A stretch of DNA of 64,000 nt from NORP240 sp965222175 (GTDB lineage Bacteria > Pseudomonadota > Gammaproteobacteria > Pseudomonadales > Pseudohongiellaceae): assembly GCA_965222175.1 (NCBI GenBank), contig OZ244938.1:372001-436000 (forward strand), given 5' to 3'. Shown piece after piece: positions 7,865 to 17,418 of this stretch (positions within the stretch are counted from its first letter, which is position 1; every line of letters begins with the position of its first letter). Below the pieces are notes generated by a model. The model saw nothing but the letters and a program-made list of their open reading frames with translations. It made no database searches and had not been told where the DNA came from. Position numbers and translations under genes: made by a program.

Positions 7865-10624
7865 TCATCGCTCCACCGGATCAGCCTTTTCCGGATCGAT
7901 GGCGACCCCGGCAGCCAGTGTTTTAAACGTTTCCGGGTCGATGGCCGCCGAACGCAGCAGGCCGGTGAGGGCCGCGTGAGCGATGTAGTCGCTGTTGATT
8001 TCAAAAAAAGTCCGTAATGCCTCCCTGGATTCGCTGAGTCCGTAACCATCGGTACCCAGGGTCATGTAGTTGGGGCCCATCCAGGGGGCTATCGCCAGCG
8101 GCAGTGACTTCATGTAATCAGTGACGGCAACGAAGACCTCGGAGCGATCGGGGAAAAGCTGGTGGAGATAGGCTGAACGGGGTTCTGCCAGTGGGTGGAG
8201 ACGGTTCCAGCGTTCGCAATGCTGCGCTTCCCGCGCCAGTTCGAAGTAACTGGTGACGCTCCAGATCCTGACGACAAGTCCCATGCCTGCCAGAACATCC
8301 GCCGCAGCCAGAACCTGCTGCATGATCGAGCCGCTGCCCAGCAGATTTACTGTCGGACCTGCAATGCGCTGTTTCCCGGGGGTCAGCCGGTTTCCCGGGT
8401 CCTGCCCTTCCGCAGGTGTCTCGACATCACGGAACAGGTAGGCACCGCGAACGATGCCCTGTTCAATTCCGGTCGAGGGTTCGAATTGCGAGCTGGACTG
8501 CGGTTCGGAACCGGGCATGGCAGGCATGGGATAGGTTTCGTTGTAGACAGTCAGGTAGTAGAAAAGATTTTCCTGGTCGGCATACATGCGCTGAATGCCA
8601 TCACGCACGATGACCGCCAGTTCGTAGCCGAATGCCGGGTCGTAAATTTTCAGATTGGGATAGGTGCTGGCAAGAATAGGGGAGTGACCATCCTGATGCT
8701 GAATGCCCTCGCCGTTCAGGGTTGTTCTTCCGGCAGTGCCACCGATAAGGAAGCCACGGCATTTCATGTCGCCGCAGCTCCACAGCATGTCACCAACCCG
8801 TTGAAATCCGAAAATAGAGTAGAAGAAATAGAATGGGATCATCGGCAGGTCGTGGATGGAATAAGCGGAGCCGGCAGCCAGGAATGAAGCCATGGCACCT
8901 GTCTCACAGATTCCCTCCTGCAGGATCTGACCGTCCTCGGCCTCCCGGTACGAGACTATACTGTCGGCGTCGACGGGTGTGTATTTCTGACCAGTTGAAG
9001 AATAAATACCGGCAATACGGAACAGGGCGTCCAGACCGAAGGTCCGGGCTTCGTCTGGAACGATAGGAACAATATACTTGCCTAGCTGCCGATCCTTCAT
9101 CAGTGCAGATAGCAGGCGAACAGTGACCAGCGTTGTCGACTGTGACCGTGTTTCCGAGCCTTTGGTTATCGACGCAAAGCTCTGCAGTGGCGGTGCCGGG
9201 ACAGTGGGACAGCTTTCCCGTCTGGCGGGCAGGTAACCCCCCAGCTTTTTCCGCCTGCCCCGCAGGTAGCGCAATTCCGGGCTGTTCTCATCGGGCCTGT
9301 ATAAACGGGCATTGACAATAGCTTCTTCATCCAGCGGAATACCGAAATTCCCGGCACACTCCAGCCTTTCTTCAGGCCCCAGGTTTTTCTTCTGGTGTAC
9401 CGTGTTGCGGCCCTCGGCATCTGCTCCCATACCGTCGCCTTTTACCGTCTTGATGAGAATAACCGTTGGTTGTCCCTGGCATTGCAGGGCTCGATGATAG
9501 CCGGCATAGATTTTTTCCGCGTCCTGACCGCCCCGCTTGATGCGCTTGACCTCGTCATCACTGAGGGAATCCATCATTTTTTCCAGCTCGGCATTGCCAT
9601 GAACCCAGTGCTCCCTCTGGCGATTTCCCGGCAGGATGGAGTAGCGCTGGTAGTCGCCGTCGAGGCATTCTTCCATGCGACGGCGCAGCGTGCCATGCTC
9701 GTCCATGGCCAGCAGCTTGTCCCAGCCGCCTCCCCAGATAACCTTGATAACATTCCAGTCCGCACCGCGATAACTGGCCTCCAGTTCCTGGATGATCTTG
9801 CCATTGCCGCGTACCGGACCGTCCAGTCTCTGCAGGTTGCAATTGATCACCAGGATCAGATTATCCAGTTTCTCCCGGGCGGCGATGTTGATAGTGCCCA
9901 GCACCTCGGGTTCGTCACATTCACCGTCGCCGATAAAGCACCATACCTTGCCACCCATGGAAGGTTTCAATCCTCGATTTTCCAGGTACCTGGCAAACCG
10001 TGCCTGGTAGATGGCAGTGGGGGTGGAAAGACCCATGGATGCATTGGGTACCTGCCAGAAGTCAGGAAGAGAGAGCGGGTGAGGATAAGAAGGCAGGCCG
10101 CCACCGGGTTGCAGTTCCCGCCGGAAGTTGCACAGTTGTTCCTCACTGAGCCGGCCTTCCAGAAAAGCCCGGGCATAGACTCCCGGTGCGGTGTGGGGCT
10201 GCAGTATCACCAGGTCACCGCCGTAGCTGTCGTCCCGGTTGCGGAAAAAGTGATTGAATCCAACTTCCATCAGGGTGGCAGCGGAACCGTAGGTGGCAAT
10301 ATGTCCGCCGACACCGGAGCCACGGTCCTGTTGCTGCAATACCATGGCCATGGCATTCCAGCGATTGATGTTTTCGATACGCTTTTCCAGTTCCAGATCA
10401 CCGGGATATACGGGCTGTTCGGCCAACGACACCGTGTTCAGGTAGGGCGTGTTGAGCTGGGACCGGGCAGGGGAAATATTGTGTTCATAACTCCAGCTGC
10501 GAAGCCCGGAGAGAATCGTATTGACTCCTTCCCGGCCGTGATGGCGGTAAACATCCGCCAGTGCGTCCAGCCACTCCGGCAAATCGGCCTCCGGGCCCTG
10601 CGCCGGGTTCTGTTTATGTGACAT
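7865..10624 (-). CDS. Homodimeric 2-oxoacid dehydrogenase E1 (AceE/MdeB type)
   Basis: 919 residues from ATG 10624. It has the homodimeric E1 architecture: an N-terminal GGHIATYGSAATLMEVGFNHFF region, thiamine-diphosphate motif GDGECDEPEVLG through ILVINCNLQRLDGP, and the transketolase-like central and C-terminal domains (PDEARTFGLDALF, GEGIQHQDGHS, GTDGYGLSESR). AceE decarboxylates pyruvate in the pyruvate dehydrogenase complex. No E2 or E3 genes lie beside it. Instead a divergent Lrp-type regulator sits 141 bp away, as in the Pseudomonas mdeR/mdeB arrangement where the E1 homologue handles 2-oxobutyrate. AceE versus MdeB cannot be settled from sequence alone; it may be the second E1 paralogue of the genome. 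Confidence 0.88.
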   Translation of the reverse strand: MSHKQNPAQGPEADLPEWLDALADVYRHHGREGVNTILSGLRSWSYEHNISPARSQLNTPYLNTVSLAEQPVYPGDLELEKRIENINRWNAMAMVLQQQDRGSGVGGHIATYGSAATLMEVGFNHFFRNRDDSYGGDLVILQPHTAPGVYARAFLEGRLSEEQLCNFRRELQPGGGLPSYPHPLSLPDFWQVPNASMGLSTPTAIYQARFARYLENRGLKPSMGGKVWCFIGDGECDEPEVLGTINIAAREKLDNLILVINCNLQRLDGPVRGNGKIIQELEASYRGADWNVIKVIWGGGWDKLLAMDEHGTLRRRMEECLDGDYQRYSILPGNRQREHWVHGNAELEKMMDSLSDDEVKRIKRGGQDAEKIYAGYHRALQCQGQPTVILIKTVKGDGMGADAEGRNTVHQKKNLGPEERLECAGNFGIPLDEEAIVNARLYRPDENSPELRYLRGRRKKLGGYLPARRESCPTVPAPPLQSFASITKGSETRSQSTTLVTVRLLSALMKDRQLGKYIVPIVPDEARTFGLDALFRIAGIYSSTGQKYTPVDADSIVSYREAEDGQILQEGICETGAMASFLAAGSAYSIHDLPMIPFYFFYSIFGFQRVGDMLWSCGDMKCRGFLIGGTAGRTTLNGEGIQHQDGHSPILASTYPNLKIYDPAFGYELAVIVRDGIQRMYADQENLFYYLTVYNETYPMPAMPGSEPQSSSQFEPSTGIEQGIVRGAYLFRDVETPAEGQDPGNRLTPGKQRIAGPTVNLLGSGSIMQQVLAAADVLAGMGLVVRIWSVTSYFELAREAQHCERWNRLHPLAEPRSAYLHQLFPDRSEVFVAVTDYMKSLPLAIAPWMGPNYMTLGTDGYGLSESREALRTFFEINSDYIAHAALTGLLRSAAIDPETFKTLAAGVAIDPEKADPVER

Positions 10625-10765
10625 AGTACTGTCATTCCACTGTAGTTGCCTGGGAAACCTCTGCCTGATTATAACCGTCCCAGGCTGCACAGGATTGCAA
10701 ATTGTTCTATATTAGCCGCCTATATTGAAATAATAAATCACAATAGGCGATGAATGAGGCATAAA
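10625..10765. promoter_or_regulatory. Divergent AT-rich control region between E1 and Lrp-type genes
   Basis: This 141-bp gap serves both divergent genes. Around 10708-10738 it holds two direct copies of CTATATT 14 bp apart (centre to centre), followed by GAAATAATAAAT, within otherwise GC-rich DNA. AT-rich, loosely repeated sites next to the regulator gene are typical of Lrp-family operators. Assignment as the operator is inference. Confidence 0.45.
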
Positions 10766-11254
10766 ATGGCTGTAAACACGCTGGACCGTACTGACCTCAA
10801 GATCCTTCGCTGCCTGCAGAACAGCGGTCGACTGGCCAATGCCGAACTGGCTGACAAGGTAGGCCTGTCTCCCTCGCCCTGTCTACGCCGGGTAAGGTCC
10901 CTGGAGCAGCGGGGCATAATCAGGCGTTATGCCGCCATTGTCGACGCCCGGGCGATCGGTCTGCCGATCAGTGTCTTTGTCAATGTGTCTCTCCACAACC
11001 AGGAGCGCAGCAGCCTTGAGCAGTTTGAAAGTCATGTTTCCGGGTACGAGGAAGTCATGGAGTGTTACCTGATGACCGGCAGTTTCGATTACATGCTGCG
11101 GATCGTTGTGCCGGACCTGGAAAGCTACGAACATTTCCTGGCAGAAAAGCTCACCACCACTCCCGGAGTTGCCAATATCCAGTCAAGTTTTGCCCTGAAG
11201 CAGGTGGTCTATAAAACCGAGCTGCCCCTGGGATCTGCCGTGGATCGATACTGA
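10766..11254 (+). CDS. Lrp/AsnC-family transcriptional regulator (MdeR-like by context)
   Basis: 162 residues from ATG 10766, with TGAGG 6 nt upstream; the earlier ATG 10754 lacks spacing to it. The N-terminal helix-turn-helix reads LDRTDLKILRCLQNSGRLANAELADKVGLSPSPCLRRV, a canonical Lrp/AsnC start. A RAM ligand-binding/oligomerisation domain follows (FDYMLRIVVPDLESYEHFL, TTPGVANIQSSFALKQV). Its divergent placement beside the E1 gene suggests it senses an amino acid and controls that gene; in Pseudomonas the equivalent pair belongs to methionine catabolism. Confidence 0.9.
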   Translation: MAVNTLDRTDLKILRCLQNSGRLANAELADKVGLSPSPCLRRVRSLEQRGIIRRYAAIVDARAIGLPISVFVNVSLHNQERSSLEQFESHVSGYEEVMECYLMTGSFDYMLRIVVPDLESYEHFLAEKLTTTPGVANIQSSFALKQVVYKTELPLGSAVDRY

Positions 11255-11285
11255 ACGGCCGGGCCGGTCCAATGCCCGTCGGCCG

Positions 11286-11304
11286 GGTTGCCGCGCCGGC
11301 AACC
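11286..11304 (+). terminator. Possible hairpin terminator after the Lrp-type gene
   Basis: GGTTGCC-GCGCC-GGCAACC forms a perfect 7-bp GC-rich stem 31 bp after the regulator's stop. There is no following T run, so it may be only an attenuating structure. Confidence 0.35.
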
Positions 11305-11421
11305 GCTTCCTGCCGGCGTCGCCGGGTCTCCTGGCAGAACAGCATCAGGCTGCCATTGCTAATGCCGCCCCGCCTCCAGTAAAGTGACGGTCAATAATTT
11401 TGCAACGCGGAGACTGGTGTC

Positions 11422-13626
11422 ATGACAACATTCAAGGGCCTGCCCCTGTTACTCGGACTCGCCACGCTGCTGGGCGGATGTGACCGATCTCCCGCCGAAC
11501 CGGTGCAGTTAACGATGTCGGTGGTGTCCAACAAACCCTATTTGGTCAGTGGTGGCGATGCCCTGGTGGAAATCTCCGCATCCACTGCCGACAGTGACGA
11601 CCTGACCCTGGTGATCAACGGTATCGCCCGTTCCACCGCCATGGCCCCGGTAAGTCAGGAAGGCGATCTCTTTGTCTATCGGGCGCTGATCAACGGTCTG
11701 AACCTGGGCACCAATTCCGTCGCTGTCAGGCTGGGCGAGGCAGTCGTGGAATTGCCCCTGATCAACTACCCGATAACCGGTCCCATCATTGCGGGCACCC
11801 ATCAACAGCCCTATTTCTGTCTAAGCCAGCTGGCGCCGGACGAAAATGGCAGCAAACGCCGGTTCGCCATCGGCAACGGCGAGTTTCTCGACGACACCAT
11901 GATCGACAGCGACTGTTCATTGCCCCGGCAGGTGGATTACGTGTACCACACCAACTCCACAGAACCGGAATTCAGGGCCCTGGCGGATATCGAGGCCCGG
12001 CCTGCTGACCTCGCTTACACCACGACCAACGAGGGTGTGGAGACTCCGTACATCGTCCGCCTTGAAACCGGTACCATCAATCGCGCCATTTACCAGATCG
12101 CCGTGTTACACAACCCGGACGACGCGGTGCCTTCGCCCCTGAGTCAACCGGGTGCCTGGAATGAAAGGCTGGTCTATACCTTTGGCGGAGGCTGTGAAGC
12201 GGGTTACTTTCAGGGAACCGCCACCGGCGGGGTATTGCGGGACTACATGCTCAGGCAAGGGTACGCAGTGGCGTCATCGACACTCAATGTCAATGCTCAG
12301 GGCGGCTGCAATGACGTGGTGTCAGCCGAAACGGCGATGATGGTGAAGGAGCACTTCATTGAGACCTACGGTGTGCCGCGCTATACCATTGGCACCGGCA
12401 GTTCCGGTGGCGCCATGCAGCAGTTGCTGATTGCCGGTGCCTATCCGGGAATACTCGACGGCCTGCTGCCAAGCAATACCTTCGCTGACGCGGTAACGTA
12501 TTTTACCGATGCCCAGGAGTGTGCGGGTATCCTCAGGGAATACCTCAACGATCCCGCCAGGGACTTCAGCGACGAAACCAGGAATGCTATCGGTGGCTGG
12601 TCCATGTGGTCCCTGTGTGAAACGTCGCTGGGTGAACGACCCAGGCGCATTGCCCCGGACGATTGTCCTTCCCCTATTCCTCAATCTGCCCGCTACCACC
12701 CCCGGACCAATCCTCAGGGCGCCAGGTGTTCTATTTACGATGGCATGAGAAATATCTTCGGTGAAAAAATTTACGCCGATATCACCACGGCAAGGGCTTT
12801 CGCCCGAGCGCCCCACGACAACGTCGGCGTTCAGTATGGACTCGAGGCCATGAATGAAGGGCTGATCGACAAAGCGCTTTTCCTGGACCTGAACGAAAAG
12901 ATCGGCGGCTGGGACATCGATGTCAATTCCCGTCCGCAGCGGACAGTTGCCGATGAACAAGCTGTCCGCATTGCCTACCAGACCGGCAGGGTAACCAGCG
13001 GTGGTGCCGGATTGTCCCAGGTACCCATTATCGACGACCGGAGCTACCTGGATGATATCGGTAATTTTCACGCCAGCGTCTATTCCTTCATTACCCGGGC
13101 CAGGCTGGTGCGGGACAATGGTCATGCCGGTAATTACGTGCTGCGCAGGCACGCCAGGGATCTCTCGCTGGTTGTTGAAAACCTGGAACTGATGGATCGA
13201 TGGCTGGCCCGGATCCAGGCTGGCAACGACCAGGGCTCGATACTGGACAGGATTGTCAGGGCCCGGCCCGCTGATCTGCAGGACGATTGCTTTGCCGGCA
13301 ACGGTGAGCGGATCGTGGAAGAACCCCAATACGATCGGCAGCGCCTTTTTGACAATACCCAGGGCAGCTGCAACAGTCTCTACCCGCCCCATGCCGGCCT
13401 GCGCCTGGTTGCCGGTGGGCCCCTGAGCAACGATGTTCTCAAGTGTCAGCTCAAGCCGATCGATTACGATGACTACGCCGTCACCTTCAGTGACGCGGAT
13501 AAGCAGCGCCTGCAGGCGATTTTCCCGGACGGAGTCTGCGACTGGGAGCAGCCGGGGGTTAATCAGCAGATCAATGACACCTGGTTGTCTTTCGGTCCTT
13601 CCCCGGTCAATCGTTACGAGCCCTGA
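11422..13626 (+). CDS. DUF6351 family lipoprotein, alpha/beta-hydrolase-like
   Basis: 734 residues with lipobox LATLLGGC. The early region KPYLVSGGDALVEIS, then NGLNLGTNSVAVR and LINYPITGPIIAGTHQQPYFC, follows the DUF6351 pattern. The middle has a hydrolase-like nucleophile elbow GTGSSGGAMQQ near residue 328, and the C-terminal half has several conserved cysteines. Members are large secreted proteins related to tannase/feruloyl-esterase-like hydrolases, but no substrate is established. The gene converges with the next one: its stop region overlaps the minus-strand gene's 3' end by 13 bp. Confidence 0.72.
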   Translation: MTTFKGLPLLLGLATLLGGCDRSPAEPVQLTMSVVSNKPYLVSGGDALVEISASTADSDDLTLVINGIARSTAMAPVSQEGDLFVYRALINGLNLGTNSVAVRLGEAVVELPLINYPITGPIIAGTHQQPYFCLSQLAPDENGSKRRFAIGNGEFLDDTMIDSDCSLPRQVDYVYHTNSTEPEFRALADIEARPADLAYTTTNEGVETPYIVRLETGTINRAIYQIAVLHNPDDAVPSPLSQPGAWNERLVYTFGGGCEAGYFQGTATGGVLRDYMLRQGYAVASSTLNVNAQGGCNDVVSAETAMMVKEHFIETYGVPRYTIGTGSSGGAMQQLLIAGAYPGILDGLLPSNTFADAVTYFTDAQECAGILREYLNDPARDFSDETRNAIGGWSMWSLCETSLGERPRRIAPDDCPSPIPQSARYHPRTNPQGARCSIYDGMRNIFGEKIYADITTARAFARAPHDNVGVQYGLEAMNEGLIDKALFLDLNEKIGGWDIDVNSRPQRTVADEQAVRIAYQTGRVTSGGAGLSQVPIIDDRSYLDDIGNFHASVYSFITRARLVRDNGHAGNYVLRRHARDLSLVVENLELMDRWLARIQAGNDQGSILDRIVRARPADLQDDCFAGNGERIVEEPQYDRQRLFDNTQGSCNSLYPPHAGLRLVAGGPLSNDVLKCQLKPIDYDDYAVTFSDADKQRLQAIFPDGVCDWEQPGVNQQINDTWLSFGPSPVNRYEP

Positions 13627-14150
13627 TCCGAGAGGAACTTCAGGATCAGGGCCACATTGGCCTGCTCGCAATCGGCTGATTGCTTGACCAGGTAATCCAT
13701 TGCCAGCCGTTCGATTTCTTCCGCCCGGGATATCACCGCGCGAAAGGTTTCGATCATGGGTGGCGGGACACTCTTGTCGTTGAAGAAATCGATGAGCAGT
13801 CCCAGTTCCTCCGCACTCAGGGTTTGCGCAAAGATCATGGCTATTCCTGGCTCAAAACGGTGCCAGGCAAAAGCTTCCTCGTAGCAGAGAAGCATTTCCT
13901 GCTGCAGCGAATCCGGCAGCTCGTAGTCCGTGGAGGTAGCCACTATGCTGGAAAAGGTGCGAATGACATTGCCGGCCTGATGCCGGGCCGCCAGCTCGAA
14001 TTCCCTGGCCACCTCGGTAGTCCGCAGCAGCGTGTACGCGTCTGCCAGATTATCGCCCCTAACGGTTCCCTGGGAGAACAGCAGGAGCAGTCCCAGGAAA
14101 ACGCGTATCCCCGCGCCGGGACAATGCCAACGCGATACCCGTCCAGCCAT
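13614..14150 (-). CDS. Exported helical protein, DUF2059-like
   Basis: About 178 residues from ATG 14150; ATGs at 14165 and 14171 and a GTG at 14210 are also in frame, and no ribosome site clearly decides. GIRVFLGLLLLFSQGTVRGD is the signal peptide. The rest is helical; IFAQTLSAEELGLLIDFFNDKSV and the following MIETFRAVISRAEEI resemble the AF[ST]xxEL..L..FY.S..G pattern of DUF2059 proteins, with asparagine where that family usually has the YxSPxG turn. Function unknown. It is convergent with the DUF6351 gene, overlapping its end. Confidence 0.5.
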   Translation of the reverse strand: MAGRVSRWHCPGAGIRVFLGLLLLFSQGTVRGDNLADAYTLLRTTEVAREFELAARHQAGNVIRTFSSIVATSTDYELPDSLQQEMLLCYEEAFAWHRFEPGIAMIFAQTLSAEELGLLIDFFNDKSVPPPMIETFRAVISRAEEIERLAMDYLVKQSADCEQANVALILKFLSDQGS

Positions 14151-14430
14151 CGCCGCTCTATCCATTTCCATACCCGGACTTGCTGGTGAGAATGACAGCA
14201 AGTGATCCACATGCCTGCCCGGCAGTGTATAGAAAAAGCAGTGTTCGCCTCAACAGTGCCATGAAAGGTGTCGACGCAAACCTGGCCAGTAGCCGGATCA
14301 TCGTGCCCTGCAGTTTGGTATTTACATTCCGAGCCATAAATGACAACATGTTTTCAGGAACTGCAGGTAAGTAAAAACATTGTGGCAATTCAGTGCGGAC
14401 CTCACCCGGCCGTCGAGCAGGAGATTGAAA

Positions 14431-14874
14431 GTGCATTCCCCCAAGCGCGTGGTTTTTCTGGACCTGGTCCTTTCGCTGTTCCGCCTCAACGGGCTGCTCA
14501 TCGCCGAGGGGGACAGAATGACACGGGATCTCGGGTTGACCAGTGCGCGCTGGCGGGTAATCGGTGCCGTTGCCCTGTCCAGCGGGGGATTGACGGTTCC
14601 GGGTATTGCCCGGGTGCTGGGGCAGTCCAGGCAGGCGGTGCAGCGTATTACCGATGCCATGGTTGAGGACGAACTGCTGTCCTACGTGCCCAATCCCAAG
14701 CACAAGAAATCCATGCTGGTGCACCTGACCGATGCCGGTAAGACATGCTATAACCTGCTGCGCGAGGAACAGGATCCGTGGGCTCTCGAGGCGACCGAAG
14801 ACATTTCCCTCGACGATCTGGAAACCTCGCTGTTTGTAGTACGTCGCCTGATCAAGCAATTCGACCGGAAATAA
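14431..14874 (+). CDS. MarR-family transcriptional regulator
   Basis: 147 residues starting at GTG 14431, chosen because AGGAG at 14419-14423 sits 7 nt upstream; the frame is open a little further to 14380. The winged helix-turn-helix includes LTSARWRVIGAVALSSGGLTVPGIARVLGQSRQAVQRITDAMVEDELLSYVPNPKHKKSMLVHLT (read piecewise), typical for MarR. The ligand is unknown. It ends 14 bp before nnr, so it may be co-transcribed with it. Confidence 0.85.
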   Translation: MHSPKRVVFLDLVLSLFRLNGLLIAEGDRMTRDLGLTSARWRVIGAVALSSGGLTVPGIARVLGQSRQAVQRITDAMVEDELLSYVPNPKHKKSMLVHLTDAGKTCYNLLREEQDPWALEATEDISLDDLETSLFVVRRLIKQFDRK

Positions 14875-14888
14875 CCACGCGGAATACC

Positions 14889-16511
14889 ATGGTCAGCCAG
14901 ACTTCCCGACTGCCAAGAGCGCTCTATCAGGCGGCTCAGGTTCGTGAGCTCGACCGTATCGCCATCCAGGACTGCGGCATCGAAGGCTTTGCCCTGATGC
15001 AGCGGGCCGCCACGGCAGCCTTCGAGACATTGCAGGAGCAGTGGCCCCAGGCCCGGCACCTGTTGATTTTTACCGGTGCCGGAAACAATGGCGGAGACGG
15101 ATACGTGATCGCGGGGCTCGCCCGCCTGTCTGGACTCAATCCCGAAATAATTGCCGTCGGTGATCCGGACAGCCTGCAGGGAGACGCGCTACGCGCCAGG
15201 CAGTTTGCGGAACAGAAAGGCGTTCATGTCAACCGGTTCAAGAGCAGCGATTTCCTGGATTCCGGTGGTTATCCCGCTGACCACACGATTATTGTGGATG
15301 CTCTGCTGGGTACCGGCCTCGACCGTCCGGTTTCGGGTAAATACGCCGAGGCCATCGGCACCATCAATGAATTACCGTTCCCGGTACTGGCAGTGGATAT
15401 TCCCTCGGGCCTGGGTGCCGACACTGGTATGGTGCTTGGTGTCGCCGTTCAGGCGTCGCTGACCATCACTTTTATCGGCATGAAACAGGGATTGCTCACC
15501 GGAGACGGCGTCGATGTCAGCGGCCGCCTGGTGTTCAGTAACCTGGATGTGCCTGATCAGGTCTACCATTCTCCCCGGTCTCCCGGGCCGTCAAGCCTGC
15601 GCATTGACATGCCACAGGCTTCCCGGTCCTTGCAGCCCCGCCAGCGGTCGTCGAACAAGGGACACTTCGGTCACACCGTGGTGGTCGGCGGTGACTACGG
15701 GTTTGGCGGCGCTACGCTGATGGCAGCCCGTGCAGCACTGCGTGTCGGCAGCGGCCTGGTCAGCGTCGTTACGCGGTCGGTAAATCGCAGCGGATTGTTG
15801 GCAAGCCAGCCCGAAATCATGATGCTGGGCACCGAGGATCCGGAAGAGAGCGAAGGGCGGGTAGCCGGTCTCCTGGAGCGGGCATCGGTCATTGTCGTGG
15901 GGCCCGGACTGGGACAGTCTGACTGGTCCCGGGAAATGCTGCGACTGGTCCTGCGGGTTCAGGAATTGCGCAACACGCCGCTGGTTGTAGATGCGGACGG
16001 TCTGAACCTGCTGGCTGCCGGATTAATATCCAGCGAATTCGGTGACGCAGAGGGAAATGACGGGAGTGCCGATAGCCGCGTGAATCTTTCGCGGTCAAAC
16101 TGGGTATTGACACCCCACCCGGGCGAGGCGGCCAGGCTGCTGGACTGCGAGACTGTCGAAGTTACCGCCAACCGGTTTCAGGCAGTGCGAAATCTGCAGC
16201 GTCGCTGGGGCGGCGTGACCCTGCTCAAGGGCGCTGGCAGCCTGATCTGCGCCACTGACGATCCGCATACCGCAATTCAGCTTTGCGATGAAGGGAACCC
16301 GGGCATGGCCACCGGTGGCATGGGCGATATTCTCAGCGGCCTGGTGGGTGGATTGGTGGCCCAGGGTTTCAGCCTGGCTGACAGTCTGCGCATCGGGGTC
16401 TGCCTGCATGGCGAAGCGGCAGACCAGGCTGCCGCCCGGCGGGGGCAGCGGGGCATGGCCGCCACCGACTTGCTGGACCAGGTGCAGGAGCTGGTCAATC
16501 CCCAGCGTTAG
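14889..16511 (+). CDS. nnr: Bifunctional NAD(P)H-hydrate epimerase / ADP-dependent dehydratase
   Basis: 540 residues from ATG 14889. The N-terminal YjeF epimerase domain (about 1-220) has LIFTGAGNNGGDGYVIAGLA and VDALLGTGLDRPVSGKY; the C-terminal ribokinase-like dehydratase domain has GHFGHTVVVGGDYGFGGA, VVVGPGLGQ, VLTPHPGEAARLL and GNPGMATGGMGDILSG. The enzyme repairs hydrated NADH and NADPH. The position just upstream of tsaE is the conserved gammaproteobacterial context. A 144-bp gap with no evident gene separates it from tsaE. Confidence 0.95.
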   Translation: MVSQTSRLPRALYQAAQVRELDRIAIQDCGIEGFALMQRAATAAFETLQEQWPQARHLLIFTGAGNNGGDGYVIAGLARLSGLNPEIIAVGDPDSLQGDALRARQFAEQKGVHVNRFKSSDFLDSGGYPADHTIIVDALLGTGLDRPVSGKYAEAIGTINELPFPVLAVDIPSGLGADTGMVLGVAVQASLTITFIGMKQGLLTGDGVDVSGRLVFSNLDVPDQVYHSPRSPGPSSLRIDMPQASRSLQPRQRSSNKGHFGHTVVVGGDYGFGGATLMAARAALRVGSGLVSVVTRSVNRSGLLASQPEIMMLGTEDPEESEGRVAGLLERASVIVVGPGLGQSDWSREMLRLVLRVQELRNTPLVVDADGLNLLAAGLISSEFGDAEGNDGSADSRVNLSRSNWVLTPHPGEAARLLDCETVEVTANRFQAVRNLQRRWGGVTLLKGAGSLICATDDPHTAIQLCDEGNPGMATGGMGDILSGLVGGLVAQGFSLADSLRIGVCLHGEAADQAAARRGQRGMAATDLLDQVQELVNPQR

Positions 16512-16655
16512 CGGCGGTAGCCACGGCCGGAGACTGGCGGCTGCATTGCCATTTTTGCCAGTGGCAGGGGTAACCGGCCCCGACAGACCCGGTCTCACCA
16601 TGATCCAACCCGGCCCGGGCACCGCCCGGGGGACAGTGTTGCCCGGTTTGACAGG

Positions 16656-17180
16656 ATGATGATGTCCAGGCACGACATTTACCTCGGCAATGAAATCGAC
16701 ACCGAGAACTTCGGTCGCCGGCTGGCGCTGGCCACCAGCGATTTGCGCCCGGAAAACCATGGCGCTACCGGATTTCCCCGTTCAACCGGGGGTGGCAGGA
16801 TCTACCTGTCGGGGGATCTTGGCGCAGGCAAGACTACCCTGGCGAGGGGCCTGTTGCGGGGTTACGGACACGAAGGTGCGGTAAAAAGTCCTACATACAC
16901 ACTGGTTGAACCTTATGAGTTTTCTAGGTATAACATCTATCACTTTGATCTTTATCGGCTTTCCGATCCCGAAGAAGTGGAATTTCTGGGCGTTTCGGAT
17001 TATCTTATGCCAATAAACCTCTGTCTGATCGAGTGGCCGGATAAAGGCGGTACAGCAATACCCCCGGCGGACCTGCTTATCGAATTGAAAATAAGCGGGT
17101 CCGGCCGTCTGCTGACCGTGGAGGCAAAAACTCCCAGAGGGCTGGAGATTGCCAACAAGCTGTTGGCTGTTGACAGTTGA
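16656..17180 (+). CDS. tsaE: tRNA threonylcarbamoyladenosine biosynthesis ATPase TsaE
   Basis: 174 residues. Walker A motif IYLSGDLGAGKTTLARGLL, switch-like SPTYTLVEPYEF, then YHFDLYRLSDPEEVEFLG and CLIEWPDKG are the TsaE signature. It supports TsaB/TsaD in making t6A at position 37 of ANN-decoding tRNAs. Three consecutive ATG codons (16656, 16659, 16662) follow an AGGA; 16662 has the best spacing. There is a longer than usual linker (about 20 residues, LRPENHGATGFPRSTGG) before the P-loop. 238 bp of unassigned DNA follows before the amidase gene. Confidence 0.95.
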   Translation: MMMSRHDIYLGNEIDTENFGRRLALATSDLRPENHGATGFPRSTGGGRIYLSGDLGAGKTTLARGLLRGYGHEGAVKSPTYTLVEPYEFSRYNIYHFDLYRLSDPEEVEFLGVSDYLMPINLCLIEWPDKGGTAIPPADLLIELKISGSGRLLTVEAKTPRGLEIANKLLAVDS

Positions 17181-17418
17181 TTGATGTTACTGAACAAGCA
17201 GATAAAAAATAGGAAGAACCAGACAGCGTGCGGCGACGGGTGCCTTGAGCAGCGGTTCCCTGGTTTGAATGGACGTTACGCAGGCTGGTACACCTGCGGG
17301 TACAGCTACGCGGTACGGTACCGATAGAATTCCTGAATTACCGATTAAAAACGGTTAAACAGATCAACGATGTCGCCATGCCGTTCGCCGGCACTGCATA
17401 CGGGAAACAGAGCAACTG

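Noticed and set aside
7865..10624. Long plus-strand open frames opposite the E1 gene (for example 9395-10621)
   Set aside because: They are antisense shadows of a strongly conserved gene; their translations show no domain.
11286..11304. Calling the GC-rich hairpin a certain terminator
   Set aside because: No T run follows; listed only with low confidence.
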